NCBI RefSeq assembly: GCF_000145035.1 | Contig: NC_014387.1 | Location: 2,408,001 to 2,472,000 of the forward strand | Reading direction: 5' to 3' | Source of the DNA: Butyrivibrio proteoclasticus B316 | GTDB taxonomy: Bacteria; Bacillota; Clostridia; Lachnospirales; Lachnospiraceae | Length of the DNA stretch: 64,000 nucleotides | In this document: positions 36,651 through 44,415 of the stretch, piece after piece | Layout: every line of letters begins with the position of its first letter | Numbering within the stretch: the stretch's first letter is position 1 | The notes under the pieces: generated by a model | Told to the model about the DNA's origin: nothing | Databases searched by the model: none | The model's input: only the letters and a program-made list of their open reading frames with translations | Program-made: the position numbers and the translations under genes

Positions 36651-36911
36651 TCAAAGCCATTTAAGCGGATTACTGATCACCTTGGCTTTGCTCATAAAGT
36701 CATCAAGATTCCCCCTTAAATACTCCTCCAATCCCTTTATCTCCTCAGTTGAAAAGCCGTTCTGACTGACAATCCTACAATCAGGAAGAAGTCCCTCGGC
36801 AACTTCAGGGCCGCTGTCTCCATTCCTTTCAAACTTCACACGGACTATTTTTCGATTGTCTTTATCTCTGACTATAGCAGAATATGTCATTGTCATATCA
36901 CCGTCAGCCAT
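36651..36911 (-). CDS. Small uncharacterised protein ahead of the EAL pair
   Basis: An 86-residue soluble protein that I do not recognise. It starts MADGDMTMTYSAIVRDKDNR, has an alternating beta-like first half (KIVRVKFERNG), a middle GLLPDCRIVSQNGFS and an amphipathic helical C-terminus ending SNPLKWL. There is no signal peptide or membrane segment, and one Cys. GAGGG lies six nt before the ATG, so it is well supported as a real gene. It ends 22 nt before the degenerate EAL gene and heads the operon, which suggests a role linked to that signalling unit (inference). Confidence 0.7.
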   Translation of the reverse strand: MADGDMTMTYSAIVRDKDNRKIVRVKFERNGDSGPEVAEGLLPDCRIVSQNGFSTEEIKGLEEYLRGNLDDFMSKAKVISNPLKWL

Positions 36912-36953
36912 GTTCTGCCCTCACTTATCATGCACTGCTAGTTAATTGAAAAA

Positions 36954-36987
36954 AGTGTTATCGAAAGCGCGAACTTCCGATAACACT
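36954..36987 (-). terminator. Rho-independent terminator after the GH35 gene
   Basis: The perfect 10-bp arms AGTGTTATCG (36954-36963) and CGATAACACT (36978-36987) are followed on the minus strand by TTTTTT. It lies 14 nt beyond the GH35 stop and ends the sugar locus. Confidence 0.92.
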
Positions 36988-37000
36988 ATTATACATAAAT

Positions 37001-39202
37001 TTATGCAATTTTGATACTATATTGTGTGCTTAATCGTATTTCTTTTAATATGCAGGCTTTTCCGTCTATCATCTTTGGCCACTCCTGTAAATACATGCGC
37101 TCCTTATCTTTTTCTGTTAAAGGAGTTATCAGTATTTCCGCATCCAAAGCGCTATCTGCGTATCTCTTTAGGCCAATCTCCCACAGCTGTCCTGTGTAGA
37201 AGGTATCTGTAGCAATTTCGCCGTCTATAATGAGCTTGCCTATATCACCGGTAAAATCAAGATGTGCATAAACTTCATTTGCATCAGGTGACATATTTGT
37301 AACAGAAAACTTATAACGAAGCACATCGTTTTCGTTTCCGGTTAATTCAAATGAGACTTTTGCAGTATTTTTATATACTTCATTGCTCTCATACATTGCA
37401 AAAGCATCTGAAGTTGTATATTCGCCTTCATCGCAAGCACCTTTCCTGCAGGCAAATTTATTGAGTTCTCCGGCAATCTCAGGATATACCCTGAACACGA
37501 GCCCGGAATCCTGCTCAGTTTCAAAGAACAGATTCACATCACCACAGGCATCAGTCACAGCCTCTGCTGCAGAAATGATCAGATGTTCTCTTCCATCTAT
37601 TACAACTTTAGACGCATGTACAGCTTCTTCTCTGCTCAAAACAATGATCCTGTTGCCATCAAGGTCGCCCTGCACATCCATGGATACTTCCCTTTCAGTA
37701 TCAGTGTAGAAAACGTACGCATCGCGTCCCTTGCCACAGGCATCGTGGATAATGCACATAGGAGTAGCATCAATAGTCACAAGAGCATTGGCTCCTATTT
37801 CCATGTTGAATGGGTAAAAGAAAAAGTCTCCATCTGCCACATCACGCTTTGCAAAGGTTGCAAGCTTAGTAGTGCCATCTTCAGCATAAGCTGTAAGCTC
37901 TACGTCTTTGTGAAGAGCCATCTCATATCTTCTCTGATAATTGTTTACAAAGAGATATCCTGTGTTATACTCTCTGCCATTTACATCAGTTTTTTTCTTA
38001 TATCTGACTGAGCTTCGAAGATCAGTTAAATTATCAGGCTTAAGAGGATTTCCAGGCTGTGCGACATAGCCCATATCACACAGATCATTTCCAAAGTCAT
38101 GAATAAAGCTCGCTATAAGCCTTACCTCTCTATAAGTACCTTCCATCTGGCCAAATTCACGAAGAGGAGCATTAAAATCATATGAATACTCAGGAAGGTC
38201 ATTAGGATAGCCTGTAGCTCTGCTCTCCTGAAGAGTTGTGAGTTTCCCCTTAGGATTTGTTCCTCCGTGATACATATAATATCCCAAAAGATTAGCACCG
38301 CATCCAATCTTGGTCATGGTCATCGCAGCTGTATCAAGCCCTGTAGCTATAGGTCTTCTGTGATGGGTAACCTGAACGCCACCACCAAGCTCAGCTGTAA
38401 GGAAAGGAAACTTATCCATATCAAAAGTAATTCCAGCGCCAAGTCCGTGATCTGATCCGATGTTATGGTCATTTCTCTCTCTTGTAAAAATATAGTTTCC
38501 GCTTGGTTCTATCTCTGTAAGTCTCTGATCCCACGGAGCCTCGCAGTAGCCGCCCATGACCGGGAGCATTCCTCCTGTAACAGCGCCTCCCCAGCCTGTA
38601 GCTGTGTATATAGGAGTAATAAAGCCAATCTCCTGCGCCATTTTCTTAAGAATCTGCATATGTTTCTCACCTTCATCGCCGGTGAGACCTCCACAGTGTC
38701 CAAACTCATTTTCTATCTGTATTCCTATAACAGGACCATCATCTTTGATAAAATATCCCTTAGCCTGCTCATAGGTTTTGGAATAAAAGTTTCTCACATG
38801 CTCAAGGTACTGCGGAGCATTGCTTCTGACTTCATAGCCTTTTTCCCTTGCATCCTCCAAAAGCCAGTCAGGGAAGCCGCCATTTCTGGCCTCTCCGTGT
38901 GCCCATGGGCCAATCCTTAAAATGCTGTACATTCCAACTTTTTTGACAGTCTCAAGGAAATCCCTAAGACATCTGTCGCCTGTAAAATCGAATTCACCCT
39001 GTATCTCTTCATGATGTATCCAGATAACATAAAGAGAAACTATATCTATGCCACCAGCCTTCATTTTACAAAGCTCCTGCTCCCAGTTTTTCTTGGGGTA
39101 TCTGCTAAAATGCATCTCTCCCATCATAGGGAACCATCTTTTCCCATCAACAAGAAGGCTTACATTGTCAAAACCAACCTTCGACTCAGAAGTTATCTTC
39201 AT
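37001..39202 (-). CDS. Glycoside hydrolase family 35 beta-galactosidase
   Basis: A 733-residue enzyme without a signal peptide, so cytoplasmic. The GH35 catalytic barrel starts with LVDGKRWFPMMGEMHFSRYP and WEQELCKMKAGGIDIVSLYV. The acid/base Glu lies in IGIQIENEFGHCGG and the nucleophile Glu in FLTAELGGG. C-terminal beta-rich domains follow. It should release terminal beta-galactose, and perhaps related sugars, from oligosaccharides brought in by the transporter upstream. GAGGAG lies seven nt before the ATG at 39202. It is the last gene of the locus, behind the LacI regulator. Confidence 0.9.
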   Translation of the reverse strand: MKITSESKVGFDNVSLLVDGKRWFPMMGEMHFSRYPKKNWEQELCKMKAGGIDIVSLYVIWIHHEEIQGEFDFTGDRCLRDFLETVKKVGMYSILRIGPWAHGEARNGGFPDWLLEDAREKGYEVRSNAPQYLEHVRNFYSKTYEQAKGYFIKDDGPVIGIQIENEFGHCGGLTGDEGEKHMQILKKMAQEIGFITPIYTATGWGGAVTGGMLPVMGGYCEAPWDQRLTEIEPSGNYIFTRERNDHNIGSDHGLGAGITFDMDKFPFLTAELGGGVQVTHHRRPIATGLDTAAMTMTKIGCGANLLGYYMYHGGTNPKGKLTTLQESRATGYPNDLPEYSYDFNAPLREFGQMEGTYREVRLIASFIHDFGNDLCDMGYVAQPGNPLKPDNLTDLRSSVRYKKKTDVNGREYNTGYLFVNNYQRRYEMALHKDVELTAYAEDGTTKLATFAKRDVADGDFFFYPFNMEIGANALVTIDATPMCIIHDACGKGRDAYVFYTDTEREVSMDVQGDLDGNRIIVLSREEAVHASKVVIDGREHLIISAAEAVTDACGDVNLFFETEQDSGLVFRVYPEIAGELNKFACRKGACDEGEYTTSDAFAMYESNEVYKNTAKVSFELTGNENDVLRYKFSVTNMSPDANEVYAHLDFTGDIGKLIIDGEIATDTFYTGQLWEIGLKRYADSALDAEILITPLTEKDKERMYLQEWPKMIDGKACILKEIRLSTQYSIKIA

Positions 39203-39234
39203 AACTTTTCTCCTCATTCTCTCCTATACAATAC

Positions 39235-39265
39235 ATGGGCGGTGATCAGTAAAATCATCGCCCAT
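39235..39265 (-). repeat. Inverted repeat between lacI-type gene and GH35
   Basis: The twelve-nt arms ATGGGCGGTGAT (39235-39246) and ATCATCGCCCAT (39254-39265) pair with one G-U. It falls between the regulator stop and the GH35 start. It may be a partial terminator or an operator; the tail is not T-rich. Confidence 0.55.
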
Positions 39266-39271
39266 GGCTTA

Positions 39272-40270
39272 TCACTTAGTACTTTCTTTTAAAATTACTT
39301 CGTAATTCTTGAGCATCTTGCTCTGAGCATTCTCTCCTGCTATTATCGCCAGCAGAGTTCTGGCCGCCTCAGCTCCAAGATTTCTGTCGTTAAAATTAAG
39401 GGATGTAACTGAAGGAACAGTACTCTCAAGAAGCGAGCTATTATAAAAAGACGCAACCCGCAGATCATCGGGAATTCTTATATGTTCATCACGGCATCTT
39501 GAAATAACCTCTCCTGCGATACTGTCATCCATACAGATAACACCGTCTATATTTTTCTTAAGAAGCGTTTTGATAATACCGCCTATTTTGATATTATTCT
39601 CAATATCCAGATAGACAAGATTCTGATCAACTTCAAGTCCCATACTCTCAAAAGCATCAACAAAACCCTCGTATCTGGTCCTGGTAATAATATGGTTGGT
39701 AGAACCACCTATCAGTGCAAGCTTCCTGAGTCCTTTTGCAAGCAGTATAGATGTAAGTTCCTTGCACGCTCCAAGATTGTCATTGTCCACAGTAATAATA
39801 TCAGGATCATCAGTCTTACCGATGGCAACAAAGGGAACCCCCGACTCTTTGAGATACATTGCCGGTGTATCATTGACCATTGTTCTGGTCAGCACAACGC
39901 CATCAACCTTATGATTCTCAATTATTCTCTTCAAACTGGACAGATCATCACCTGCAATAAGCGACACCACTATATCATAACCAAAACTCGATGTGATCTC
40001 ACTCATTCCTATCATACATCTCTGGAAAAAAGGAAGATCTACAGCGTTATAATCACAGGGCCAGACGACGCCGATATTAAAAGTCCTCTGCTGAGCAAGC
40101 GCCCTGGCCATGACATTAGGCCTGTAATTGTGCTTTTCAATAAATTCCATAACCTTGGCTCTGGTACTGTTGCCGACTCTTCCCTTTCCGGAAATAGCCC
40201 TGGAAACAGTAGTCTTGGAAATACCAAGAGCCTTGGCCACGTCATCAATTGTAATTTTATCGTCAGTCAT
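39272..40270 (-). CDS. LacI-family transcriptional regulator of the sugar locus
   Basis: A 332-residue repressor. The N-terminal helix-turn-helix is textbook LacI (ITIDDVAKALGISKTTVSRA) with the hinge region RPNVMARALAQQRT, followed by a periplasmic-binding-protein-like effector domain (FNIGVVWPCDY, RISSF-type effector segments, GAEAARTLLAII). It most likely senses the imported sugar and controls the transporter operon, whose promoter region holds several palindromes with the central CG typical of LacI operators (44209-44223, 44289-44304). It lies between the permease genes and GH35 in the same direction. Confidence 0.9.
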   Translation of the reverse strand: MTDDKITIDDVAKALGISKTTVSRAISGKGRVGNSTRAKVMEFIEKHNYRPNVMARALAQQRTFNIGVVWPCDYNAVDLPFFQRCMIGMSEITSSFGYDIVVSLIAGDDLSSLKRIIENHKVDGVVLTRTMVNDTPAMYLKESGVPFVAIGKTDDPDIITVDNDNLGACKELTSILLAKGLRKLALIGGSTNHIITRTRYEGFVDAFESMGLEVDQNLVYLDIENNIKIGGIIKTLLKKNIDGVICMDDSIAGEVISRCRDEHIRIPDDLRVASFYNSSLLESTVPSVTSLNFNDRNLGAEAARTLLAIIAGENAQSKMLKNYEVILKESTK

Positions 40271-40303
40271 ATATTCTCACCATAATTCACAAGGAACATA
40301 CTC

Positions 40304-40325
40304 TTCTCTGGGATTCTCTGGGATT
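40304..40325. repeat. Short 10-bp tandem repeat upstream of the lacI-type gene
   Basis: TTCTCTGGGA occurs twice in direct succession (40304-40313 and 40314-40323) followed by TT. It lies 34 nt upstream of the regulator start codon. Confidence 0.6.
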
Positions 40326-40327
40326 CA

Positions 40328-40400
40328 CACTAACCTCGAAAGTACCTCGGTAAGTGTTCACCCATGGCTCGCACTAGCTTCGACAGTACCTCAGCAAGTG
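40328..40400 (-). ncRNA. Two tandem 29-nt hairpins with compensatory base changes after the second permease gene
   Basis: Copy A (40328-40356) and copy B (40372-40400) are 29 nt each and differ at five positions. Each folds as four outer pairs, one A-A mismatch (plus strand), three inner pairs and a 13-nt loop. Two differing stem positions co-vary (A-T to G-C at 6/24, C-G to T-A at 8/22), so structure is kept while sequence changes; the fifth difference is in the loop. They lie in the 136-nt gap between the permease stop and the LacI gene. I know no named RNA or protein-binding motif for them. Confidence 0.55.
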
Positions 40401-40406
40401 CTCTGC

Positions 40407-41288
40407 TCAGCCCTTTACCGCTCCACCAGTAACACCCTCTACGTAGTATTTCTGAAGGAACATGAACAAAATTGTAACAGGAACCGCAACAACAATTCCA
40501 CCTGCGCAGAATCTTGTGAAGTAACCCTGATAGTCCCCTACAACCATCCATCTCTGCATGGCAACTGCTACATTGTAACTTGCATCATGTCCAAAAGCAA
40601 TATATGAAGCAAAAACGTAATCACACCATGGTCCCATAAATGCTACAAGAGCTGTGTAAATGATAATTGGCTTAGCCATAGGGATTATCATCTGGAAAAA
40701 GACTCTTGCGCGGGAAGCACCGTCAATTCTGGCTGCCTCATCAAGTGCCTTGGGAATCGTGTCAAAGTAACCCTTACATACGTAGTAGCCCATACCTGAG
40801 CTTGCTACAGATACAAGAATGAGTCCCGGAATAGCGCCTGCCTGAGTAAGTCCCATCTGTTTGAGAAGGAAATACAGACAGATCATTGTAAGGAATCCAG
40901 GGAACATTCCCAGAACCAGCCAGAATCTCATAAGGAATGTTCTTCCGGCAAATCTCATTCGTGAAAGTGCATAACTTACGCAAAGAACAATACATGTGTT
41001 AAACAGTGATACAAATATAGAGATAACAAGTGTATTGGCATACCATCTAACATAATTGGTCTGGCCATTAAACAAAAACCTGTAGTTATCAAGCGAAAAT
41101 GTGTGAGGAATTATGTAGTCTACAACTCCGCCATACTCTATAGAAGCATCAAAAGATCTAAAGCTTGCCATAAGAAGTCCAAAATATGGGAACAGCCATA
41201 TAAGGCTTATGACAATAAGTAAAACATAGCCGAAGAAATTGCCTACAGCTCTTTTTCTTTTCATAGAACTCATATTAGTATTAGCCAT
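40407..41288 (-). CDS. Sugar ABC transporter permease, MalG type
   Basis: A 293-residue inner-membrane protein with six predicted helices and the permease EAA loop ALDEAARIDGASRARVFFQMIIP, which contacts the ATPase. It starts MANTNMSSMKRKRAVGNFFGY and shares the MANT start with its partner. It forms the translocation channel of an oligosaccharide importer with the preceding permease; the start codon overlaps the partner's stop by one base (TAATG). No ATPase gene is in the locus, so a shared MsmX-type ATPase is expected elsewhere. Confidence 0.92.
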   Translation of the reverse strand: MANTNMSSMKRKRAVGNFFGYVLLIVISLIWLFPYFGLLMASFRSFDASIEYGGVVDYIIPHTFSLDNYRFLFNGQTNYVRWYANTLVISIFVSLFNTCIVLCVSYALSRMRFAGRTFLMRFWLVLGMFPGFLTMICLYFLLKQMGLTQAGAIPGLILVSVASSGMGYYVCKGYFDTIPKALDEAARIDGASRARVFFQMIIPMAKPIIIYTALVAFMGPWCDYVFASYIAFGHDASYNVAVAMQRWMVVGDYQGYFTRFCAGGIVVAVPVTILFMFLQKYYVEGVTGGAVKG

Positions 41289-42688
41289 TATTGGAAGCCC
41301 TCCTCGTCCTTGACAGATGGTAATAAGTTATAAACAACAAGGCTGATTCCAGCAGTTACAACGAATACCATGATACCTATTACGGCAGCCATACGGTAAT
41401 TGGTATCGTTAATAGTCATCTTATAAAGCCATGTTATAAGAAGATCCGTACGTCCGGCTCCTCCAACAAGGTTTCCTGTCTTGGGCTGTCCCTGTGTCAA
41501 AAGGAAAATAACGTTAAAGTTATTCAGGTTACCAGTATACTGAGTAAGCAGGAATGGTCCTGTTACAAACAGCATATAAGGCATTGTAATGTTAACGAAC
41601 ATCTGCCATGGAGTTGCACCGTCAATACGTGCACTCTCATAGAGATCTTCAGGAATATTCATAAGAAGTCCGGTTGCTATCAGCATCATGTATGGAATAC
41701 CGATCCAGATATTAACAACAATGATCGTGATCTTGGCAAGTGTTGGATTAACCCAGAACTGAATCGCCTGATCGATAATTCCCCACTTAAGAAGATATCC
41801 GTTAATAAGTCCATCATTAGCAAACAGCTTGGAAACATACAAAAGTGATACAAACTGTGGAACAGCAATAGTCATTACAAGGATTGTTCTCCACAATTTC
41901 TTAAATTTGATTCCCTTTTTATTGATCAGCATAGCAACTGCAATACCAAGGAAGTAATCGATAAATGTAGCAAAAAAGGCCCATACAAGTGTCCATACAA
42001 GAACTGTCACAAATGTTCCACCAAAGCCTGCTGTACCAAATGAGAACAGATTTTTAAAGTTCTCAAGGCCAACCCATGTAAAAAGATTTGAAGGTGGCTG
42101 ATGGTTAGCGTCGTAATTGGTGAACGCAACACATATCATGAACACGATAGGCAACACTGTAAATACAAAGACTCCCGTAACAGGAAGTGCAAGAAGTGTC
42201 TTGTCAAAATTGGAATCAAAGAGTGACTTGAAGTCATCTGTGTTTGACGGAAGCTTTCTGCCACTTTTGATAATAAGTTCTTCGTTGCGATTAACTCTGA
42301 CATTTATTCTCCAAATAGCTATAAATGCAACAACCGCAAACAAAGTAAGAAGACCAAACAACAGTATCAAAAAGCTGTTATCTCCGTATACTGTTTTTCT
42401 TCCCTGCTTGGTAGTAGCAATAGTTCCAAGACTTCCTATCTTGGAAAAATATGACCATCCAAATGAGAATATAAAATATAAAAGTCCACACTCAGCAGCT
42501 AAAAGAGTCAGTCCCCTCAGCCATAAGCCGCGAAGCAAAGACCCAAAGCCAAAGATCAGAAATGAAATCTTTGTCTTAAAATCTCCCTCTTTAAAAGTAA
42601 TACCGATTTCCTTTAGGTCTTTTCCCAACATACTAAAGAAATCAGCAATTGCATTTTTCTTTTTTTGGCCACCTTTTGTATTAGCCAT
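41288..42688 (-). CDS. Sugar ABC transporter permease, MalF type
   Basis: A 466-residue membrane protein. An N-terminal region of about 150 residues has extra helices, as in the maltose-type MalF proteins, followed by the six-helix permease core with the EAA loop DLYESARIDGATPWQMFVNITMP. It pairs with the MalG-type permease and with the lipoprotein encoded upstream. GGAGG lies eight nt before the ATG at 42688; an in-frame TTG 15 nt earlier overlaps that site and is unlikely. The length and extra N-terminal helices favour an alpha- or beta-glucan/galactan oligosaccharide importer (inference). Confidence 0.92.
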   Translation of the reverse strand: MANTKGGQKKKNAIADFFSMLGKDLKEIGITFKEGDFKTKISFLIFGFGSLLRGLWLRGLTLLAAECGLLYFIFSFGWSYFSKIGSLGTIATTKQGRKTVYGDNSFLILLFGLLTLFAVVAFIAIWRINVRVNRNEELIIKSGRKLPSNTDDFKSLFDSNFDKTLLALPVTGVFVFTVLPIVFMICVAFTNYDANHQPPSNLFTWVGLENFKNLFSFGTAGFGGTFVTVLVWTLVWAFFATFIDYFLGIAVAMLINKKGIKFKKLWRTILVMTIAVPQFVSLLYVSKLFANDGLINGYLLKWGIIDQAIQFWVNPTLAKITIIVVNIWIGIPYMMLIATGLLMNIPEDLYESARIDGATPWQMFVNITMPYMLFVTGPFLLTQYTGNLNNFNVIFLLTQGQPKTGNLVGGAGRTDLLITWLYKMTINDTNYRMAAVIGIMVFVVTAGISLVVYNLLPSVKDEEGFQ

Positions 42689-42804
42689 ACCTGCTTCCTC
42701 CAAGTTCTCCTAACAATAATTCTTCCGGCAGAAAGAGTCTTTCCACCGGAAGAACATTAAGCAAAAGTTTCGTAATAATCGGCAGAATTGCCTGTGATTA
42801 TCAA

Positions 42805-44142
42805 TTATTTAGCATATGACTCAAGGTCAGCCTGGTATGCTTCAAGTGCAGCTGTAAGGTCCTCATCAGAAGCTTTCTGGAAGGCATCCTTAACATCGCC
42901 TGCAAGTGACTCAGCACGTGACCAGTAGTCTCCAGGGTAGTTGCCCTGTGGAATTGTATATGCGAACTGCTCTGCAAGAGCTGAAAGAGCTTCGTTAGCC
43001 TTAACCTCGCTTGATGCCTGTGCATTTAAGTTAGATGGGCCCCACTGAACTGCTTCAAATCTTGCAAGCTGAACTTCCTCGCTTGTAAGGTAGTATGCAA
43101 GGTCATCACAGATCTGAAGCTTGTCTTCATCTTCCTGAGGCTTAACACCAAGGAGTTTGCATCCGTTGAATCCGCTGAGCTGATATGTCTTGCCGTCTGA
43201 ACCTGTGAATGTAGGAAGCTTAGCGCATGCGTAGTTGTCACCAAGAACTTCTTTAACTGTACCTGCATCCCATGTTCCATCAATGATTGCTGCGTAGTTA
43301 ACAGCATCACCAGCTGAAGAACCAGCCTGGTAAGCAGATGAAGAAGCAACCTCGATCATCTCCTTAAGAGCTACAAGGCCCTTATCTGATGCATAGTCAA
43401 CATTGCATGCTGTAAAGTTACCATCTGCATCTGTATCGTATGTGAGCTGGCAGCCTGTTCCGAAGAAGAATGCTACCTGATACCAACCTGTCATATCCAT
43501 GTAGAAGTTCTTACCAGCTGCTTCGCACTGCTCAAGAATGCCTTCAAGTGTAGAAGGATCTGTTACAACGCTCTTATCATAGTAAAGGAAATATCCGTTA
43601 TCAGCTGTCATAGGATAAGCGTAAAGAGTTCCGCCAACCTTACCAGCTTCTACAACACCTGCTGAGTTTGCAGACTCAACTGCTGAAAGGTAATCAGGAT
43701 TAACTTCCTCAAGAGCTCCTGCTGTAACAAGTCTTGTAAGCTGATCCTGTGCAAATCCGTATACATCAGCGCCAGCTGTTACATCTGTGATGATGTTGCC
43801 GGCTGCATCGCCTTCTCCTACAGGCTCAACTGTGAAGTTAACACCTGCATACTGAGGATATGCTGTCTTGAAGTTCTCGATCTGCTCATTAGTGAAATCT
43901 ACAACGTTCTCAGCAACCCAAACCTTAACTTCCTTGCCATCGTAAGCTGCTGGATCAACGTCAGCTGCAGCTTCCTGAACTGCCTCTGTAGTTTCCTGTA
44001 CAGCCTCAGCTGTCTCTGTTGTTGTCTCCTGAACAGCTTCTGCTGTATCAGTAGCAGTCTGTGCTGCATCAGAACCACATCCAACAAGAAGGGATGCACC
44101 CATAGCAGCTGTTAATAAAACAGATACCAATTTCTTTTTCAT
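42805..44142 (-). CDS. Sugar ABC transporter substrate-binding lipoprotein, MalE type
   Basis: A 445-residue extracellular binding protein. The signal peptide (MKKKLVSVLLTAAMGASLLVG) ends in the lipobox LVGC, so the cysteine is lipidated and anchored in the membrane. A Thr/Glu/Ala-rich spacer (TDTAEAVQETTTETAEAVQE, an imperfect repeat) is followed by the two-lobed family 1 binding domain. It captures the oligosaccharide for the two permeases. GGAGG lies seven nt before the ATG. It is the first gene of the operon, 116 nt ahead of the MalF-type gene. Confidence 0.92.
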   Translation of the reverse strand: MKKKLVSVLLTAAMGASLLVGCGSDAAQTATDTAEAVQETTTETAEAVQETTEAVQEAAADVDPAAYDGKEVKVWVAENVVDFTNEQIENFKTAYPQYAGVNFTVEPVGEGDAAGNIITDVTAGADVYGFAQDQLTRLVTAGALEEVNPDYLSAVESANSAGVVEAGKVGGTLYAYPMTADNGYFLYYDKSVVTDPSTLEGILEQCEAAGKNFYMDMTGWYQVAFFFGTGCQLTYDTDADGNFTACNVDYASDKGLVALKEMIEVASSSAYQAGSSAGDAVNYAAIIDGTWDAGTVKEVLGDNYACAKLPTFTGSDGKTYQLSGFNGCKLLGVKPQEDEDKLQICDDLAYYLTSEEVQLARFEAVQWGPSNLNAQASSEVKANEALSALAEQFAYTIPQGNYPGDYWSRAESLAGDVKDAFQKASDEDLTAALEAYQADLESYAK

Positions 44143-44175
44143 TTTGTTTCCTCCAATTAGTAAAATGTTTACACT

Positions 44176-44199
44176 GGCCATAAACCGATTTTAATGGCC
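44176..44199 (-). repeat. Inverted repeat in the leader of the sugar operon
   Basis: GGCCAT (44176-44181) and ATGGCC (44194-44199) pair, extended by AAA/TTT towards the loop. It lies about 35 nt before the binding-protein start, inside the predicted 5' UTR. Confidence 0.55.
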
Positions 44200-44208
44200 T
44201 TTTTTCCG

Positions 44209-44223
44209 TTGCGCAGAGCGCAA
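44209..44223. promoter_or_regulatory. Candidate LacI-family operator just downstream of the sugar promoter
   Basis: The perfect palindrome TTGCGC-AGA-GCGCAA lies about 20 nt downstream of the -10 box at 44242-44247, where a bound repressor would block RNA polymerase. The flanking CCG and CGG extend the symmetry apart from one inserted base. Confidence 0.6.
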
Positions 44224-44241
44224 TCGGTTGCTCTATTAAAA

Positions 44242-44270
44242 AGTTTATGCTTTGTGCATTTTTTTGTCAA
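44242..44270 (-). promoter_or_regulatory. Promoter of the sugar transporter operon
   Basis: On the minus strand, a perfect -35 TTGACA (44265-44270), a 17-nt spacer and -10 TAAACT (44242-44247) lie about 100 nt upstream of the binding-protein start. Confidence 0.8.
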
Positions 44271-44288
44271 TAAAGCACTTTATATGAT

Positions 44289-44304
44289 AAACCGTATACG
44301 ATTT
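44289..44304. promoter_or_regulatory. Second LacI-type palindrome upstream of the -35 box
   Basis: AAACCGTATACGATTT is symmetrical around CGTATACG except for one position pair. It lies 19 nt upstream of the -35 element and resembles LacI-family operators with a central CpG. Confidence 0.55.
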
Positions 44305-44332
44305 TGTACAATGTGCACATTGACTTTTTGAG

Positions 44333-44368
44333 CGGTAACGTTTTCGGTTACGTTTCCGGTAACGTTTT
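44333..44368. repeat. Three tandem 12-bp repeats upstream of the sugar promoter
   Basis: CGGTAACGTTTT (44333-44344), CGGTTACGTTTC (44345-44356) and CGGTAACGTTTT (44357-44368) stand in direct succession, followed by GCGCAAGCGG. Units one and three are identical. The 12-bp spacing places repeats near the same helical face, which suggests multiple copies of a regulator-binding site. Confidence 0.65.
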
Positions 44369-44415
44369 GCGCAAGCGGTAGCTCAAGGCACTATACATTG
44401 TTAATAACCCCGTGT

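Noticed and set aside
39692..40285. Plus-strand open frame of 197 codons
   Set aside because: Antisense to the LacI regulator; no recognisable domain or start signal.
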